From: Campanula takesimana
Lineage: Eukaryota > Streptophyta > Magnoliopsida > Asterales > Campanulaceae
Reading direction: 5' to 3'
Length of the DNA stretch: 64,000 nucleotides
NCBI GenBank assembly: GCA_026119855.1
Contig: JAOWBW010000250.1
Span: 62,001-126,000 of the forward strand
In this document: one piece after another, positions 1-10,542 of the stretch
Position numbering within the stretch: the first letter of the stretch is position 1
Layout of the letters: every line of letters begins with the position of its first letter
Program-made: the position numbers and the translations under genes
The notes under the pieces: generated by a model
The model's input: the letters and a program-made list of their open reading frames with translations, nothing else
Told to the model about the DNA's origin: nothing
Databases searched by the model: none

Positions 1-693
1 AGGAAGTGGATTAGGGAATGATGGGAATTTATGGTTAGAAATTGGGAGAATGATTGGGGAATTATGGTATATGGCCAAATATATGAAAAGGGAGTATATG
101 GCCAAATATATGGGGGTGAGACAGTGTGGGAATTTGGTGAGCGGAGAGTTTATCATATTGTGAGGATATACATATTGTAGAAGACTTTTTAGTCCACTTT
201 CTTAACTTCGTATGTCCTTACCTTCATTTGTAACCGTGAACCTAGCCTCGCACGTTTGTTGTGCTTAAAACTTTATGCCATATGTTCTTTCAATATCGGT
301 AACCGGGTTGACAACTGTGTATACATGATTATGAGTGTCCTTGATTGGGTTATGTGTATTTTCATCATCATTTGTGGAATAAGAGCATTAACTTAAGTGA
401 TCCTATAAACTAATCTTATTTTGGTCGCATTGATCACCACTTCACTCATCCTATCATGCTGCGGTGGAAAATCAAACGAGTTAGTAGTGTGTATGTGTTG
501 CAATTTGGTTTTTCAATGGTACCTATTTAATGGCACTTGTGTGAGGGACCCTGAGACTTTTGGCTAACGACTCCCATATGTATAGAGAACATCCCAAAAA
601 TATTTTTTTTTGTTTTTAGTTTTTTGTAGTTTTATAGTTTTATATTTGTTTTGTTTTACTCGAGGACGAGCAAACGATAAGTTTGGGGGTATT
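1..693 (+). other. 3' non-coding end of an LTR retrotransposon
   Basis: No coding frame of note is present. The stretch ends in an ACTCGAGGACGAGC-like block and a G-run directly before the LTR at 694, which is the usual layout of the 3' untranslated region of many plant Ty3/gypsy elements. The rest of this element lies left of the window. Lineage cannot be decided from this piece. Confidence 0.5.
679..693 (+). other. Polypurine tract of the LTR1 element
   Basis: AAGTTTGGGGGTATT sits immediately before the TG of the LTR. Polypurine tracts prime plus-strand DNA synthesis in LTR elements. This fixes the LTR start and plus orientation. Confidence 0.6.
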
Positions 694-2207
694 TGATGGA
701 TGAGTTTTTACCCATCCAAATCATATACTTCTATGACTTATTAGAGGCTCAACCTTGGGTGTTTTAATGGTTTTTGGAGTGTTTATGAGTATAGGAAAGG
801 AGCGGAAGAATGCACGGATTCATGGGCATTAAAAGTGCGAAAAGGAAGGATAAATAAAGGAACAGAACATAAATATAAAGAGAGTTGACCACTTATTAAT
901 CAAGTCCATTGGATATTACTCGAAAAGAGCTTTCTAACGATAGTTTACACGTCCAAATCGGAGTTCGTATGAATAAGTTATGGCCTCCGGAAGTTTGCGC
1001 GTAAAAGGTACAACCCGCGAAGCAATTGGTACAACACCATGGCACAACCCAGAATTTCCAGCAAAGCGGCTGACCCTCCATCCGCATACCCCATGTGCAC
1101 ACATAGCCAGGGACCTTAGGGGAATTTTCCAGGGACCTTTGAGGAATTATGCAAAATATGACGGGCTTTTTAGTAATTTCCAATTTTCCAGGGACTTTTC
1201 TGGAATTTTTGGAGGACCTTTGGGGAATTTTCGAAGGGCTTTTATGGAAACTCAAAAATACCAAGGGCTCCTGGGGAATTTCGGCCATTAGTATTTATTT
1301 CTCCTTTTTCAACCAGGAATCCTAGGGTTTTTCCTATTTTTACACCTCCTTAGCCCTAGTATAAATATAACACTCCATCCAATTTATTTTAGGCATACTT
1401 TATACATACTTTTAGTCAAGATTCAAGATTGTAACAAGGATTCATCAATTTAATTCAGGTTTTGATGTACTTTAATTTATTTCTTGTTCTTGATTTTATT
1501 ATTATTAGTAGTTAAATAATTAGATTTATGAATTGGTAGTAACAATACTTGATCTCTATGCTATAGATTTAATTCTTCCATTATTTTTTATTCTTGTTTA
1601 TCAAAATATTATTCATGCTAAATTCTTTAGTTTCAATTATATGTTAAGATATAAATTGGCTTTAGAATTATTGGGTATTAATTATTGCGGTAACTCGGAC
1701 ATTGATACGTTGACTACTATTTTGATAATTACACTTGATTGAGGCCGTAATAGAAATCATAATAGTGTAGGTTCATATGTTCTTAAATTCTTAACGCGTT
1801 CTTCGCTTGTTATACTGCCGTAATAGAAGGCATTTCATAAAAAGAGCTATAGAATTGCAATCCGGTGACCGAACCGTCCCAATTCTTACTTTTGTGAACG
1901 AACCCAAGAATGAGATTGATTTTGTCAGTAGGAGCATAGCATATAGTGAAAGTATTTGTGAATCCAATTTGTGAATCTATTCGTTAATCTTGATTTTATT
2001 TGTTTTATTAGTTTAATTTTAGTTATTGCTTTAGTAGTTATAAATAAATAAAAAACCAAAACCCCATATTTTATTTTTTCTGTTTTAAATTGCATTCTTG
2101 TTTTCCAATCTAGTCTCTGTGGATTCGATCGTTGCTTGTGCATACTACTACACCGGTAACTAGTACACTTGTTAGGTAATTTAATTAGAGGGAGATTTTC
2201 TCCATCA
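694..2207 (+). mobile_element. 3' LTR (LTR1 family)
   Basis: The LTR is 1514 bp, from TGATGGATGAG to TCTCCATCA. A second copy of the same family lies inverted at 25080-26451, and the two copies define each other's ends. A TATA box lies at 1360-1367. Between the conserved GCGCGTAAAA (about 996-1005) and the TATA box is a region of GGGACCTTTGGGGAATTTT-like repeats that is completely different in the other copy. Retrotransposon sequence lies to the left and a minus-strand gag to the right, so this element interrupted that gag. The 5 bp after the LTR (ATGTT) should recur at the element's unseen left end. Confidence 0.85.
1360..1367 (+). promoter_or_regulatory. TATA box of LTR1
   Basis: TATAAATA follows CCCTAG. 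The same context (CCCTAGTATAAATAT) occurs in the inverted copy at 25924-25931, which supports it as the core promoter at the end of U3. Confidence 0.5.
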
Positions 2208-2537
2208 ATGTTCCTTGGTCAATGTTTCCAATGGACAGAACTGCGAAGGACTTTTAGCATATTAAACCTCAAGGTGAAATTATAACCATGATTTAAGAAA
2301 AATGCTTCATTATTGGATTAGCCTTTTAGGAAAAACTTGATCTTTTATTTTAAGAAAAATTGATCTCCATTTTTTTTCATTTGAGTAAAAGACTCACACA
2401 CATTTTTTGACAAGGCAATAATGACAACAATAATCTTATTAAGAAAACTGACAATGGATTCAAAATGGTCACCACATGGCATAAACCGGGGAGTCAAGAC
2501 TCTAACTAAACCTAACAGACACCTTAACTGATTTTTC
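2208..2537 (-). other. Degraded downstream part of a minus-strand gag region
   Basis: Continues the minus-strand gag frame beyond its stop near 2538, but stops and frame changes break it and no domain is recognisable. It is cut off by LTR1 at 2207. The pol of this element would lie left of the LTR1 insertion, outside the window. Confidence 0.35.
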
Positions 2538-4256
2538 CTAAAGGCTCATCACACATCCTAACAATGGACTTTGATTTTTCAAAAAGGGGGAGTGACTTTT
2601 CCTAAGTGGAGGTTGATGAAAGGGTTTTGAAATTTCATTCTCCGTTACGGCAACCACAGCACCATCAATTTCCCAAACCGGGGCATTTAGCCCTTCAGAC
2701 GTTTTCTGTGCCACTGATCTTTTCCAAACGCCTTCCGTCCCTTCGGTTTTGCTGATCTTAGGAACCACCATCTTGGGCACTGATTTTGTCCACTTTTTCA
2801 AAACTGGCTTTCCCACTTTAGGATTGACGACTTCGTCCATCACGGGCTCCTTTTCTTTGGGGAAGATATCACTCCATTTATCGACCATCGGGGAGGTCAC
2901 GTGATTAGATTCTGCGAACTCAAGCATGTTGACACTCGTGTCATTGGTTGTATCGGGGGCATGGGGGCGTTCAAGCTTTCCCTTCTCAATCAAACCCAGA
3001 ATGATGCATTTTACAATAGAGCACTCATCGGTATTGTGCCCATGGTAGCTGTGGAAAGCACACTTCTTGTTAACGTCACGGTACTTCTCGGGGTTTTTGG
3101 GTTGGAAGTTGACAAGAGGCTTTGCGAGGCCTTTCTTAACCAATTGCTCAAATACCTTGCTTATGGGCATTCCGAAATCCTCGAACCTTATGAAATAGGG
3201 CTTGGGTTAGAATTTGGCTTTCCCTTTATCTTTGACTGAGATGTGGTGGTGATGAGAATTACCGCTGCTCGAGACAAGGGTCTCCTCATATTCCCTTTGC
3301 TTTCTATTTCCCAATAACCTACCCAACTGAGGTGAAACATGAGGAATCCATGGAGGCGCGTGGGTGTAGGCGTACTGATAACCTCGGTTGCCTACAGGAA
3401 TATACATCGGATGCATGTGAGGAGCTTGTGGTCCAAAAGGTCTCGGATTGTAGAAATGATACGGGTCACCCTGGAATCTCATCGGGAAATCTGGTGGAGG
3501 CAAGTTGGTGATGCCTGGTCGGGTATCCATATATGGTTTAAAAAGTGGCTGAGCTCTGGTGACTTGATTGATGGCATTAAACCGAGAAGGGATATGATTG
3601 GGAAGATGCTGTGAGTATGATGCTCGGGGCGTAACCGATATGGACAATGGTTTGCGGGCCTTTTGAGTGGATTGTGCTTGGGGTTTTATAGGAGGCGTTC
3701 CATGGGAGATGTTGGACTTGGGATGAGGTGGAGTGAGGAGGATTTGAGTGAGAGGCTCGTTTTGGATGACGACGCGTTGGGTCGAAGAAATGGGGGTCTC
3801 GGTATTTTTGCAAGATTGAGGAGGTGATGTATGGTTGCAATTTGGAGGTTGGGTGGCTTCCACCTCTTCTCTATGATTGGTCACTTTGGTGAAGAGCCCA
3901 TCAGTTTGAAATAGAGCTGTGACATCTCTTTGTCTCATCGACTCATCGGACGGGTTCTGTATTTCTTTGTGGCTCTCTGTGATGACCTCTTTCTCAGCCC
4001 TGGGGGTTTCTAAAGCTTGGAGCAACTCATCGTTTGTTGGGCCATCCAGATTATCCTCGGCGTCATTTCTCAAGCTACTGTCCACTAAAGTGATCTTTCT
4101 GAGGTACCAGATCGGAGAAGTTGTAGTGACCGGGGAACTTTCTGACTCCACACGCACTAGGCGGCGACATGATGCTCTTTTACACTTCATCTGAGCTAAG
4201 GGGAAGACAAAAGGTAGATTTAGGCGTGGGTAAACACTGGGTGAATGCTTGCACAT
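2538..4256 (-). pseudogene. Gag-like polyprotein part, Tat/Ogre-like element
   Basis: Two minus-strand segments (4256-3207 and 3170-2538) lie in one frame, separated by a TAA that one C-to-T change could produce. The N-terminal part is charged and then rich in Pro, His and Tyr; no capsid-like LEGAAxDWY segment is visible. The second segment has the variant zinc knuckle CAFHSYHGHNTDEC (C-x2-H-x4-H-x4-C, about 3021-3062), typical of gag in Tat-lineage elements, followed by a helical LIEKGKLERP stretch. Gag binds genomic RNA and forms the particle. The PBS at 6480 on the same strand lies upstream. The capsid domain seems deleted or unrecognisable. Confidence 0.65.
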
Positions 4257-4301
4257 ATCTTATAATCCTCTATTTTGAGATATTTGACCGGGCTGAAGTT
4301 G

Positions 4302-4366
4302 CCTACGTTCCCCTCACCATGAGGGAGGGGGTCCCACGCGATGAGAGGCTCAGGTCACCGTAGTTC
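4302..4366 (-). promoter_or_regulatory. Conserved CTACG/CGTAG hairpin (copy 1)
   Basis: Reads GAACTACGGTGACCTGAGCC, a variable loop, then GGGGAACGTAGGCA on the minus strand. CTACG pairs with CGTAG, and an inner stem CCTCTCA/TGAGGGG pairs with one G-T wobble. The site is in the leader about 45 nt upstream of the first gag-like ORF. Six further copies occur in the window. Function unknown. Confidence 0.6.
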
Positions 4367-4408
4367 GAATGGGTTTAGAATTCTAAGAGGAGAAGACGAA
4401 CATGACTG

Positions 4409-4868
4409 ACCTCTTGGAGGATAACGGGGATCCGTCCAAGGACTTGACTGGCTTCTTGGAGGATAACAGGGATCCATCCAAGGACTTGACTAGCTTCTTG
4501 GAGGATAACGGGGATCCGTCCAATGACTTGATTGACTTCTTGGAGGATAACGGGGATCCATCCAAGGACTTGACTGACTTCCTAAGTATTTAATGGGAAT
4601 TTTAACGGGGACCTAGGGGACTAATCCTAAGGTTTAACGAGATCTTGGAGGATAACAGGGATCCATCCAAGGATTCGACTGGCTTCTTGGAGGATAACGG
4701 GGATCCATCCAATGACTTGATTGACTTCTTGGAGGATAATGGGGATCCATCCAAGGACTGACGGGTGCCTCGGAGATCTTCCGAGGACTTAACGGGTTCC
4801 TAAAGGACTATGTCGGGGGATTTAACGGAAGTCTTGGAGAATAACGGGGATCCATCCAAAGACTTAAC
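4409..4868. repeat. 42-bp minisatellite array in the leader of a minus-strand Tat-like element
   Basis: About eight copies of a unit with core GGATAACGGGGATCCATCCA. The first four are in strict 42-bp register; three more and one diverged copy follow after a gap. Because 42 is a multiple of three, an ORF with a 14-residue period (LEDNGDPSKDLT) crosses part of the plus strand. This is probably fortuitous, as there is no homologue, the frame stops at 4593, and the array lies in a leader. Tandem repeats in untranslated regions are known in Tat-lineage elements. Confidence 0.9.
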
Positions 4869-6479
4869 GAAAAGACGCTTGTTAACGGAAGAATGCAATG
4901 AGAAGCAAAAAACGGAGCAAATTCATGCAAGGCGCAGTTAATTATCCGTTGAAGTTTACTTAAAACGCATTTTTATTCCTAATTGGTTGGAAAATATTTC
5001 TCTTCTTTTTCGCAACTACTCTAAACCCTGGATCAGTGGAGGCCATCACCACGTCTATAAGCCCCTCGTTTTTCACCTGTATTGCACGCTCCCAAGGACG
5101 GACTATCCCGGGCGAGGGTCCTATAGGGCACGCGGCTTCCACCGGCCAAAAGAACCATTCCTGGGGTCTAGTTCTATTGCAAGGTTCCCAATGCGTGAGC
5201 CATTCCAATAATGATTAAGCCCCGGTTAAGATCGATATTCGTCTTAGGGACCTAAGGGACTTCCTTCACAACCTCATCTTTGATGAGGGCTCTCGAATCT
5301 TATCCGTGGGCTTAAGGATGATTAGTATGAACCATTCATTAGGGCTCGACAACACGGTGTCACCCCATCCATAATACATGACTTAGGTCAATTATAGCCA
5401 ACATTAACGTATAAGTCAAGGACCGGGTCAAAGTTGACCATGGTCACACTTGCTTTCACAAGGAGTCGTGACTCGGGCATTAACTTGGCCACAATTAATC
5501 TCAGACACGTATTAGGGACGTGGTAATGTGAGCTAGACCAAAAACCAACCGAAGTCACGGTATTTGTGTGTCACGGACAAGTGTGGTTGACTCGGCTCGG
5601 AAGGGGAGGTAGAATGGACCCGTGCGTGCTAGAAGGGCACAAGAGCACCAATCAAGCTGCATCTGGCATCCATCCTGGGTTTAAAGGGCATTTGGAACGT
5701 GCAAGGTCAAGTGCGCGTAGTGTGAAGCCATTCTATGTTCTTTTTTAAGTTAAAATAAAAATTTTCGATTCGTCTTAACATCATGAACAAATGTACACAA
5801 TAGCATATGAACAAGTATAATGAACAAATGTAAGCAAGCATGAATAAGCTATTTACACAAGCAATCAAGCAAGAATCATATGAACAGACAAAGCCAAAAC
5901 TTGTACATACAACAAATTGTGCACAACCAAAGATTCTTTGAAATCAAAACTTCACAAGAAACAATCCTTTTGAAAACCATTTGCAAAACAAGTTGTGCAC
6001 AACAAAAGGATTCAAAATCTTTACAAAAGGGGTTATGCACAAGGAGGCCTTAAAAACCCAATTTTATGTCCAAAAAGACTTGTGCATAACCAAGCTTTAA
6101 AAACCATGTTTTGGCTAAAAAAGAAGAAGGTAATGTGCACAAACATATCTGTAAATTTGGAACCTGGATAAGCAGAAGCAAAAGGGACACAGAATGTTTC
6201 TGCCCTGCACAAAATTGTTAAATTTTGAAACATTTTGTTCCCTGCCCAACATAGCCGTACGGCTATAGCATCCTGGCAATTATTTTTTGCAGTTTTTCAA
6301 CTTTTGATCATCAAACCCCAGTTTATTGCATTTCCAGAACAGTTTCCACTTCAAAATATTCAAACAGAAACACAGCACACACAAAACAAACACAGAAGTT
6401 AACGAAAATGGGGGACGAGTGTTTGACCCACACAAAAGTGCCCTCAAATTTTCTAAAGAGAAGTTTGGAGACACTTTAC
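4869..6479 (-). other. 5' leader of the minus-strand Tat-like element
   Basis: Lies between the PBS (6480-6497) and gag on the minus strand. No long frame shows a recognisable domain. It contains the long-range stem at 5036-5142 and a CCGTACGG word at about 6255. The A-rich stretch 5750-6240 has no recognised feature. Parts align by eye with the leaders of elements A and D. Confidence 0.5.
5036..5142 (-). promoter_or_regulatory. Long-range leader stem, copy in the minus-strand element
   Basis: On the minus strand GTGGAAGCC (5142-5134) can pair with GGCCTCCAC (5044-5036), eight of nine pairs. The enclosed sequence includes ATACAGGTGAAAAACGAGGG, which closely matches element A at about 10190-10204. 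The stem sequence differs from those of A and D while pairing is kept. Candidate packaging or dimerisation signal; function is inference. Confidence 0.55.
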
Positions 6480-6497
6480 TCCCCAGCGGAGTCGCCA
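6480..6497 (-). other. Primer-binding site, tRNA-Arg type
   Basis: The minus strand reads TGGCGACTCCGCTGGGGA, identical to the PBS of element D at 37622. Ogre/Tat-type elements are known to use a tRNA-Arg primer at such a site. This orients the element to the minus strand and places its 5' LTR at higher coordinates. Confidence 0.85.
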
Positions 6498-7515
6498 CTA
6501 TAAGGATCCCGCCCCGTGACGAAGGAAACGAAGGGTTTTCGTTTCGAAGGGCGAAAAACCAAACACGGTTATCACGCAAAACATAACGGAGTCACCACAT
6601 TTATTAATTATTTAACCCAACAAATGGAAAGGTTAGAGATTCTATTAGTTCGGAGGTCAGGTTACGCCTTGGGAAGAGTTTTACGTCACCCAAGTTGCCT
6701 CGGATAGGACCGAGTCTCCCTAACGTTAGTTAACAAATGTGCATGTGTGTGTGTGTATTTCAAAAATGGGAGAAACTGTCATTTTAACAAAACGGGTTAA
6801 TTATTTAACAGAAAAGGGTTATTTTTCAAACATTTCAGTCAGAAAGGGAAGAAACTTGAAAATGCACTCCCTGGCCAAAGTAGCCGTACGGCTAGGGAGA
6901 GCATTCCAGGGGTTTTTGACAGTTTATCAGAAAACTGTCCAGTTTCAGGCAAAACAGAGTGTTCTTGCTGAAACTGGACTGTGATGATCATTTTCAGTTA
7001 TTTTCTTCAACAGAAACATGGATTTAATCATCCCTATGTCATTGATCACAAATTAGACACCAAAAACAAGGGTTTTGGGTGTGATCAAGACAATCATTAG
7101 GGAAATTTTGAGAAAGTTGATGAACATGCCCTTTGGGCCAAAATGACCATTTGATGAGTAAAGATTGAAACTTTACTATCAAAATGGACTTATTATGCAA
7201 GATTAAACCTTTAGAAATAAATATGTAACAAAAAGATTGAATCTTTATGTCCCATGCTTGGTGATTTTATGGCTAGGTCATGGTTGGGATGATAAAGATT
7301 GAAACTTTATCACCCAATCATGACTCTCATGGCCAAACAAGAACAAAATCAACATAAAACTTAACAAACCATGATCATCTTTAGGTTTTACCCCACAATC
7401 ATACACTAGGTATGAAGGGAACCTTGAATCACCTCATGATTTGGTTCCAATGTACATATATATTCATAATACATATATATAACAATAATATATATAGCTT
7501 GAGAAGACAAGACTT

Positions 7516-7556
<41 letters not shown>

Positions 7557-8069
7557 CTTGAAATGGACAAGACTTGCAAGAAATGTAAAGTGCTTGAATG
7601 GACAAGGCTTGCAAGAATAAAAAGAAATAACACGAAGTAAACAAGTAATATGAACAATAACAAAAAGAGTTTGAGATGAAGAAGAAGATGGGGAGAAGGA
7701 GGCTTCACCTATGATTGTTATGGCCTATCTTCCTCTCTTTTCACTCAAATGTGTATCACTCACAGTTTCTGCTCTCAAACTGGCAGAGTATCAACACACA
7801 AAACATTTTCTCCCCCCTTGAAATGATCAGCATGAGGTTCAATTGATAGGGACTGAGGGTGCCCAACATATCCGTACGGCTCAACCCCTCAAGTACCTAA
7901 ACCATCCGTACGACTCAACTTGGCGAGCTTCTGGATTTTTCTAAGTTTAATTCCAGTTCAGTCCTGGAATATTAGGTTTATCCTAGTGAGGTCCTGGCCC
8001 ATGGGTTTATCCCTAAATGGTACCAAGAATTCCTCTAAAGTAGGTCAAATTCAGATTGGGGTACTTACA
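6498..8069 (-). mobile_element. 5' LTR of the minus-strand Tat-like element (approximate)
   Basis: The 3' end is set by the PBS; the expected terminal CA reads TA here. The 5' end is placed at TGTAAGTACCCC on the minus strand (8069), which resembles the TGTAGACACCCC start of element D, giving about 1572 bp. It contains CGTACG words at about 6886, 7874 and 7913 and an (AT)n run at 7517-7553. No second LTR or target duplication is visible, so the outer boundary is inference. Confidence 0.5.
7517..7553. repeat. (AT)n microsatellite
   Basis: Uninterrupted AT dinucleotide run of about 37 bp within the putative LTR. Confidence 0.9.
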
Positions 8070-8969
8070 CCCACCATCATCCACCATCACCACTAAAAGC
8101 AACACCACCATACAAACTCTGAAACCACCATTTCCAAAATAAAAGAAATCCCAATTTCAAAATCTGCAGAAATTAAATCAACTAAATTCCTATTTAGAAA
8201 AACATAAATCAGAATAAAAACTAAATCAAATCTCAAAAACGAAATCTCAGATCTGGAAAATGCCGATTGGACAGTCGAGGTTAGAGATGGAGAAAGAGGG
8301 ATGTGGAAGGAGAAAAAATTAAGAGCTGGTGGGCGTTGGAGGAGAGATTGACGTGAAATCAAAGATTGGGGACGCATTACAAGGGAAGAACAGAAGGAAG
8401 GGGAAATGGGGTTTTGCCGGATTATAAAGACCTTGACTGGTATCTATGAGTTCGCCGGGATTTAGCATGTTTGACTGGGTAAATGGGGAAAAACAGAAGG
8501 AAGGGGAGACCGGAAAAGAGGGGAGGAGATACCGAGGAAGATGATTGCAGAGATTTTGACCGGTGGTTATAGTTGGTGGTGGTCGGAGGAGAAAGGGTGG
8601 GGGATGGTGGATGGGAAGGGAGGTTGGGGAGGAGGGAAGTAAAATCTTTCATATTTTTTTAGTGGGTGGTGGCTGATAAAGAACTTTAGGGTTTAATATT
8701 TTCATTCTAACCCTTTCTTTTTAACAAACTTTATCTTTTACCCAAAAATTTCCACATCAGCAATTTTTTTACACGTGTAATTGTCGAAAATCCAAATAAG
8801 CTGATGAGTCAGCATTTCTGTTATGTTTTGGATGGAATGTTAACGGTGTCCAAATTTCCACACATTTTTCTTAAGTACGGGGGCTAATATGGTAATTAAT
8901 TTGTATAAGGGTACATCTGCATCCTTAACCTAAGCACAGGGGCATATTTCTATATTTTCCCGTCTGTGT
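8070..8969. other. Unassigned segment between two retroelements
   Basis: On the minus strand 8690-8090 is C/T-rich with two short ORFs lacking recognisable domains. It looks like a gene leader or captured gene fragment, but nothing proves this. 8690-8969 is AT-rich intergenic-type sequence. No LTR end, PBS or terminal inverted repeat was recognised. Confidence 0.3.
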
Positions 8970-9070
8970 TCCGTCAAACATGGTGGCGACTCACAACAAA
9001 CGAGCAACATTCCAACCCTTAGGATCCAAACTGAGCGGTCCGGGAACCGCAGGAGGGGCGCGCGCTCACA
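8970..9070 (+). mobile_element. Truncated 5' LTR end of element A
   Basis: Sequence ending in GCGCGCTCACA lies directly before the PBS, so it must be an LTR 3' end. It contains GTGGCGACTC, also found near the ends of the 3' LTR of D and the LTR at 32610-33822. No LTR start is recognisable upstream, so most of the 5' LTR is missing. The left limit is approximate. Confidence 0.5.
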
Positions 9071-9071
9071 G

Positions 9072-9089
9072 TGGCGACTCTGCTGGGGA
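9072..9089 (+). other. Primer-binding site of element A, tRNA-Arg type
   Basis: TGGCGACTCTGCTGGGGA follows the LTR terminal CA by one base. It differs at one position from the PBS of D and of the minus-strand element. Confidence 0.85.
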
Positions 9090-9444
9090 AAGATCACAGT
9101 AAGTGGGTTAGACTTGCGTCGAAAGAAATCATCGTTGTTTCAAAATTCTGCAGTTTCTGTCTGTATTTCTGTTCCCAGAAGGGATATCTCGTACGAGACA
9201 TCGATGTCTCGTACGATACATCCCTGTTCTGTCCAGACACTCTATTCTCTTGGTTTAAAAAAGGAACTCCGTTCGGTTCAAACGTGTACACAAGATTATA
9301 GGCTTGTCTTCCCCTCTGTTTCTAAGTCTTAGGACCCTCCTAACGACGAAGAAACTCCCCGTATCTCATATAGTTAACCTCTGTTTTTCAGGAGTACTTG
9401 CTAATTGATTTATTCTCTGCTTTATTTGTGTTTGATTTAAGTGT

Positions 9445-9492
9445 GAACTACGACGGTCTGAGTTCCTCCACAAGAGGGAAACGTAGGCAGCC
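9445..9492 (+). promoter_or_regulatory. Conserved CTACG/CGTAG hairpin (copy 2)
   Basis: Begins GAACTACGACGGTCTGAG and ends GGGAAACGTAGGCAGCC. CTACG pairs with CGTAG, with an inner TTCCTC/GAGGGAA stem carrying one bulge. This copy is in the 5' leader; element A has another after pol at 17346. Confidence 0.6.
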
Positions 9493-10125
9493 ACTTGGCC
9501 AGGCCATTGCATGTTTTTGTTTTGCTTTTAAAAAAAAAATTCTATTTTCTCTTTGTCACCTAGATCTTGACTCTCACACACATACACACATGTAGAATAA
9601 TTGCACTACATACCCTTCAACCCGGGTCCCAATCGGAGGACGGATGTCGGTCAGCACCCCCATTCTAACGAATGGCCCTTGCCGGTCTCTCCAAAGATGG
9701 TGTACCCACTCCGTGACACGCTCCTAGACTGTGTTCATGGGGAGCCTTAGCCGTAAGCCTTGCATCAACCTCATGCATACATACTAGTCAATAGGACACT
9801 CCTTGATACCGGTCGGTTCGATTCTTAGGGTTGTTTTAATCTTTGCCCAAGATAACGCATTTTCTACAATCTATAATCCTCCCTTCATGAATTCTTGATG
9901 AATGTCCCTTCGGTATAAATTGTTGAACAAAGGGTTGAAATGATGAGATGAGAATTTTTCTACGAGGATTAGAGTCTAGTCTCTCTCACCGTTAAAACCT
10001 TGCGTTTGACAATGTCCTTTTCGGTTGTCCCTTACAAGAATTCATAAGGTCTGATTGCATTAAAGGCGTTGTTTAACAAAGTGCAAAACAACTATGGAAT
10101 CACTTAGTTTTGGTTAATTCGAATG

Positions 10126-10230
10126 GTGGATTCCGATGAGAATATGGGACCTTTGCCCGAATTGTCCGTTTGGGAGAGTGAAATACAGGTGAAAAACAAG
10201 GGGCTCATATTCTAGGGTGACAGAATCCAC
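10126..10230 (+). promoter_or_regulatory. Long-range leader stem of element A
   Basis: GTGGATTC (10126-10133) pairs perfectly with GAATCCAC (10223-10230). Inside it AGAATATG (10139-10146) pairs perfectly with CATATTCT (10206-10213). Element D has the same two nested stems with compensatory changes at 38629-38689. It lies about 310 nt before the gag start. Confidence 0.65.
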
Positions 10231-10542
10231 TGTTTCAGGATGAACTAGGTAGTAACCCTTTAAAATGGATTAAATTCCGTCTGACCAATATAACTAAAAT
10301 CTGAAAATCTGACTGTCAGGATGGATGCCTCGTACGAGACATCCTCCCTTTTCTGTGATTCTTCCGTGTTGGTCAACCTAATCTCATAAAAGCCGACTTG
10401 TTGGGACCCCAGCCTAGATTTGACATAGTTTCTGCACTCTAGGTCCGTCCGATCAGCAAGGTAGCTCCATAATCCCAACACAATCACTTCAGTAGTCTAC
10501 ATCCGTGATCCATGGACCAAGAGACTAGAAAAGGTTGCAGTA

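Larger units (their letters stand above)
9090..10542 (+). other. 5' leader of element A
   Basis: Non-coding stretch between PBS and gag. It holds two CTCGTACGA-type palindromic words at about 9188-9220 and one at about 10330, the CTACG/CGTAG hairpin at 9445-9492, and the long-range stem at 10126-10230. Short ORFs here have no recognisable domain. Confidence 0.5.

Noticed and set aside
896..1291. Overlapping ORFs on both strands within LTR1 (130 and 103 codons)
   Set aside because: They fall in the repetitive U3 cassette, have no domain, and the inverted family copy does not preserve them.
4383..4593. ORFs of 60-63 codons across the 42-bp minisatellite
   Set aside because: The unit length is a multiple of three, so open frames arise by repetition; no start context, homologue or continuation was seen.
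8093..8652. Minus-strand ORFs of 94 and 76 codons as a host gene
   Set aside because: No recognisable domain; Ser/Pro/Phe-rich composition reflects C/T-rich DNA. Kept only as an unassigned segment.
9072..9089. tRNA gene suggested by tRNA-complementary sequence (also 6480, 37622, 47728, 57571)
   Set aside because: Only the short stretch complementary to a tRNA 3' part is present, next to an LTR end; these are primer-binding sites.
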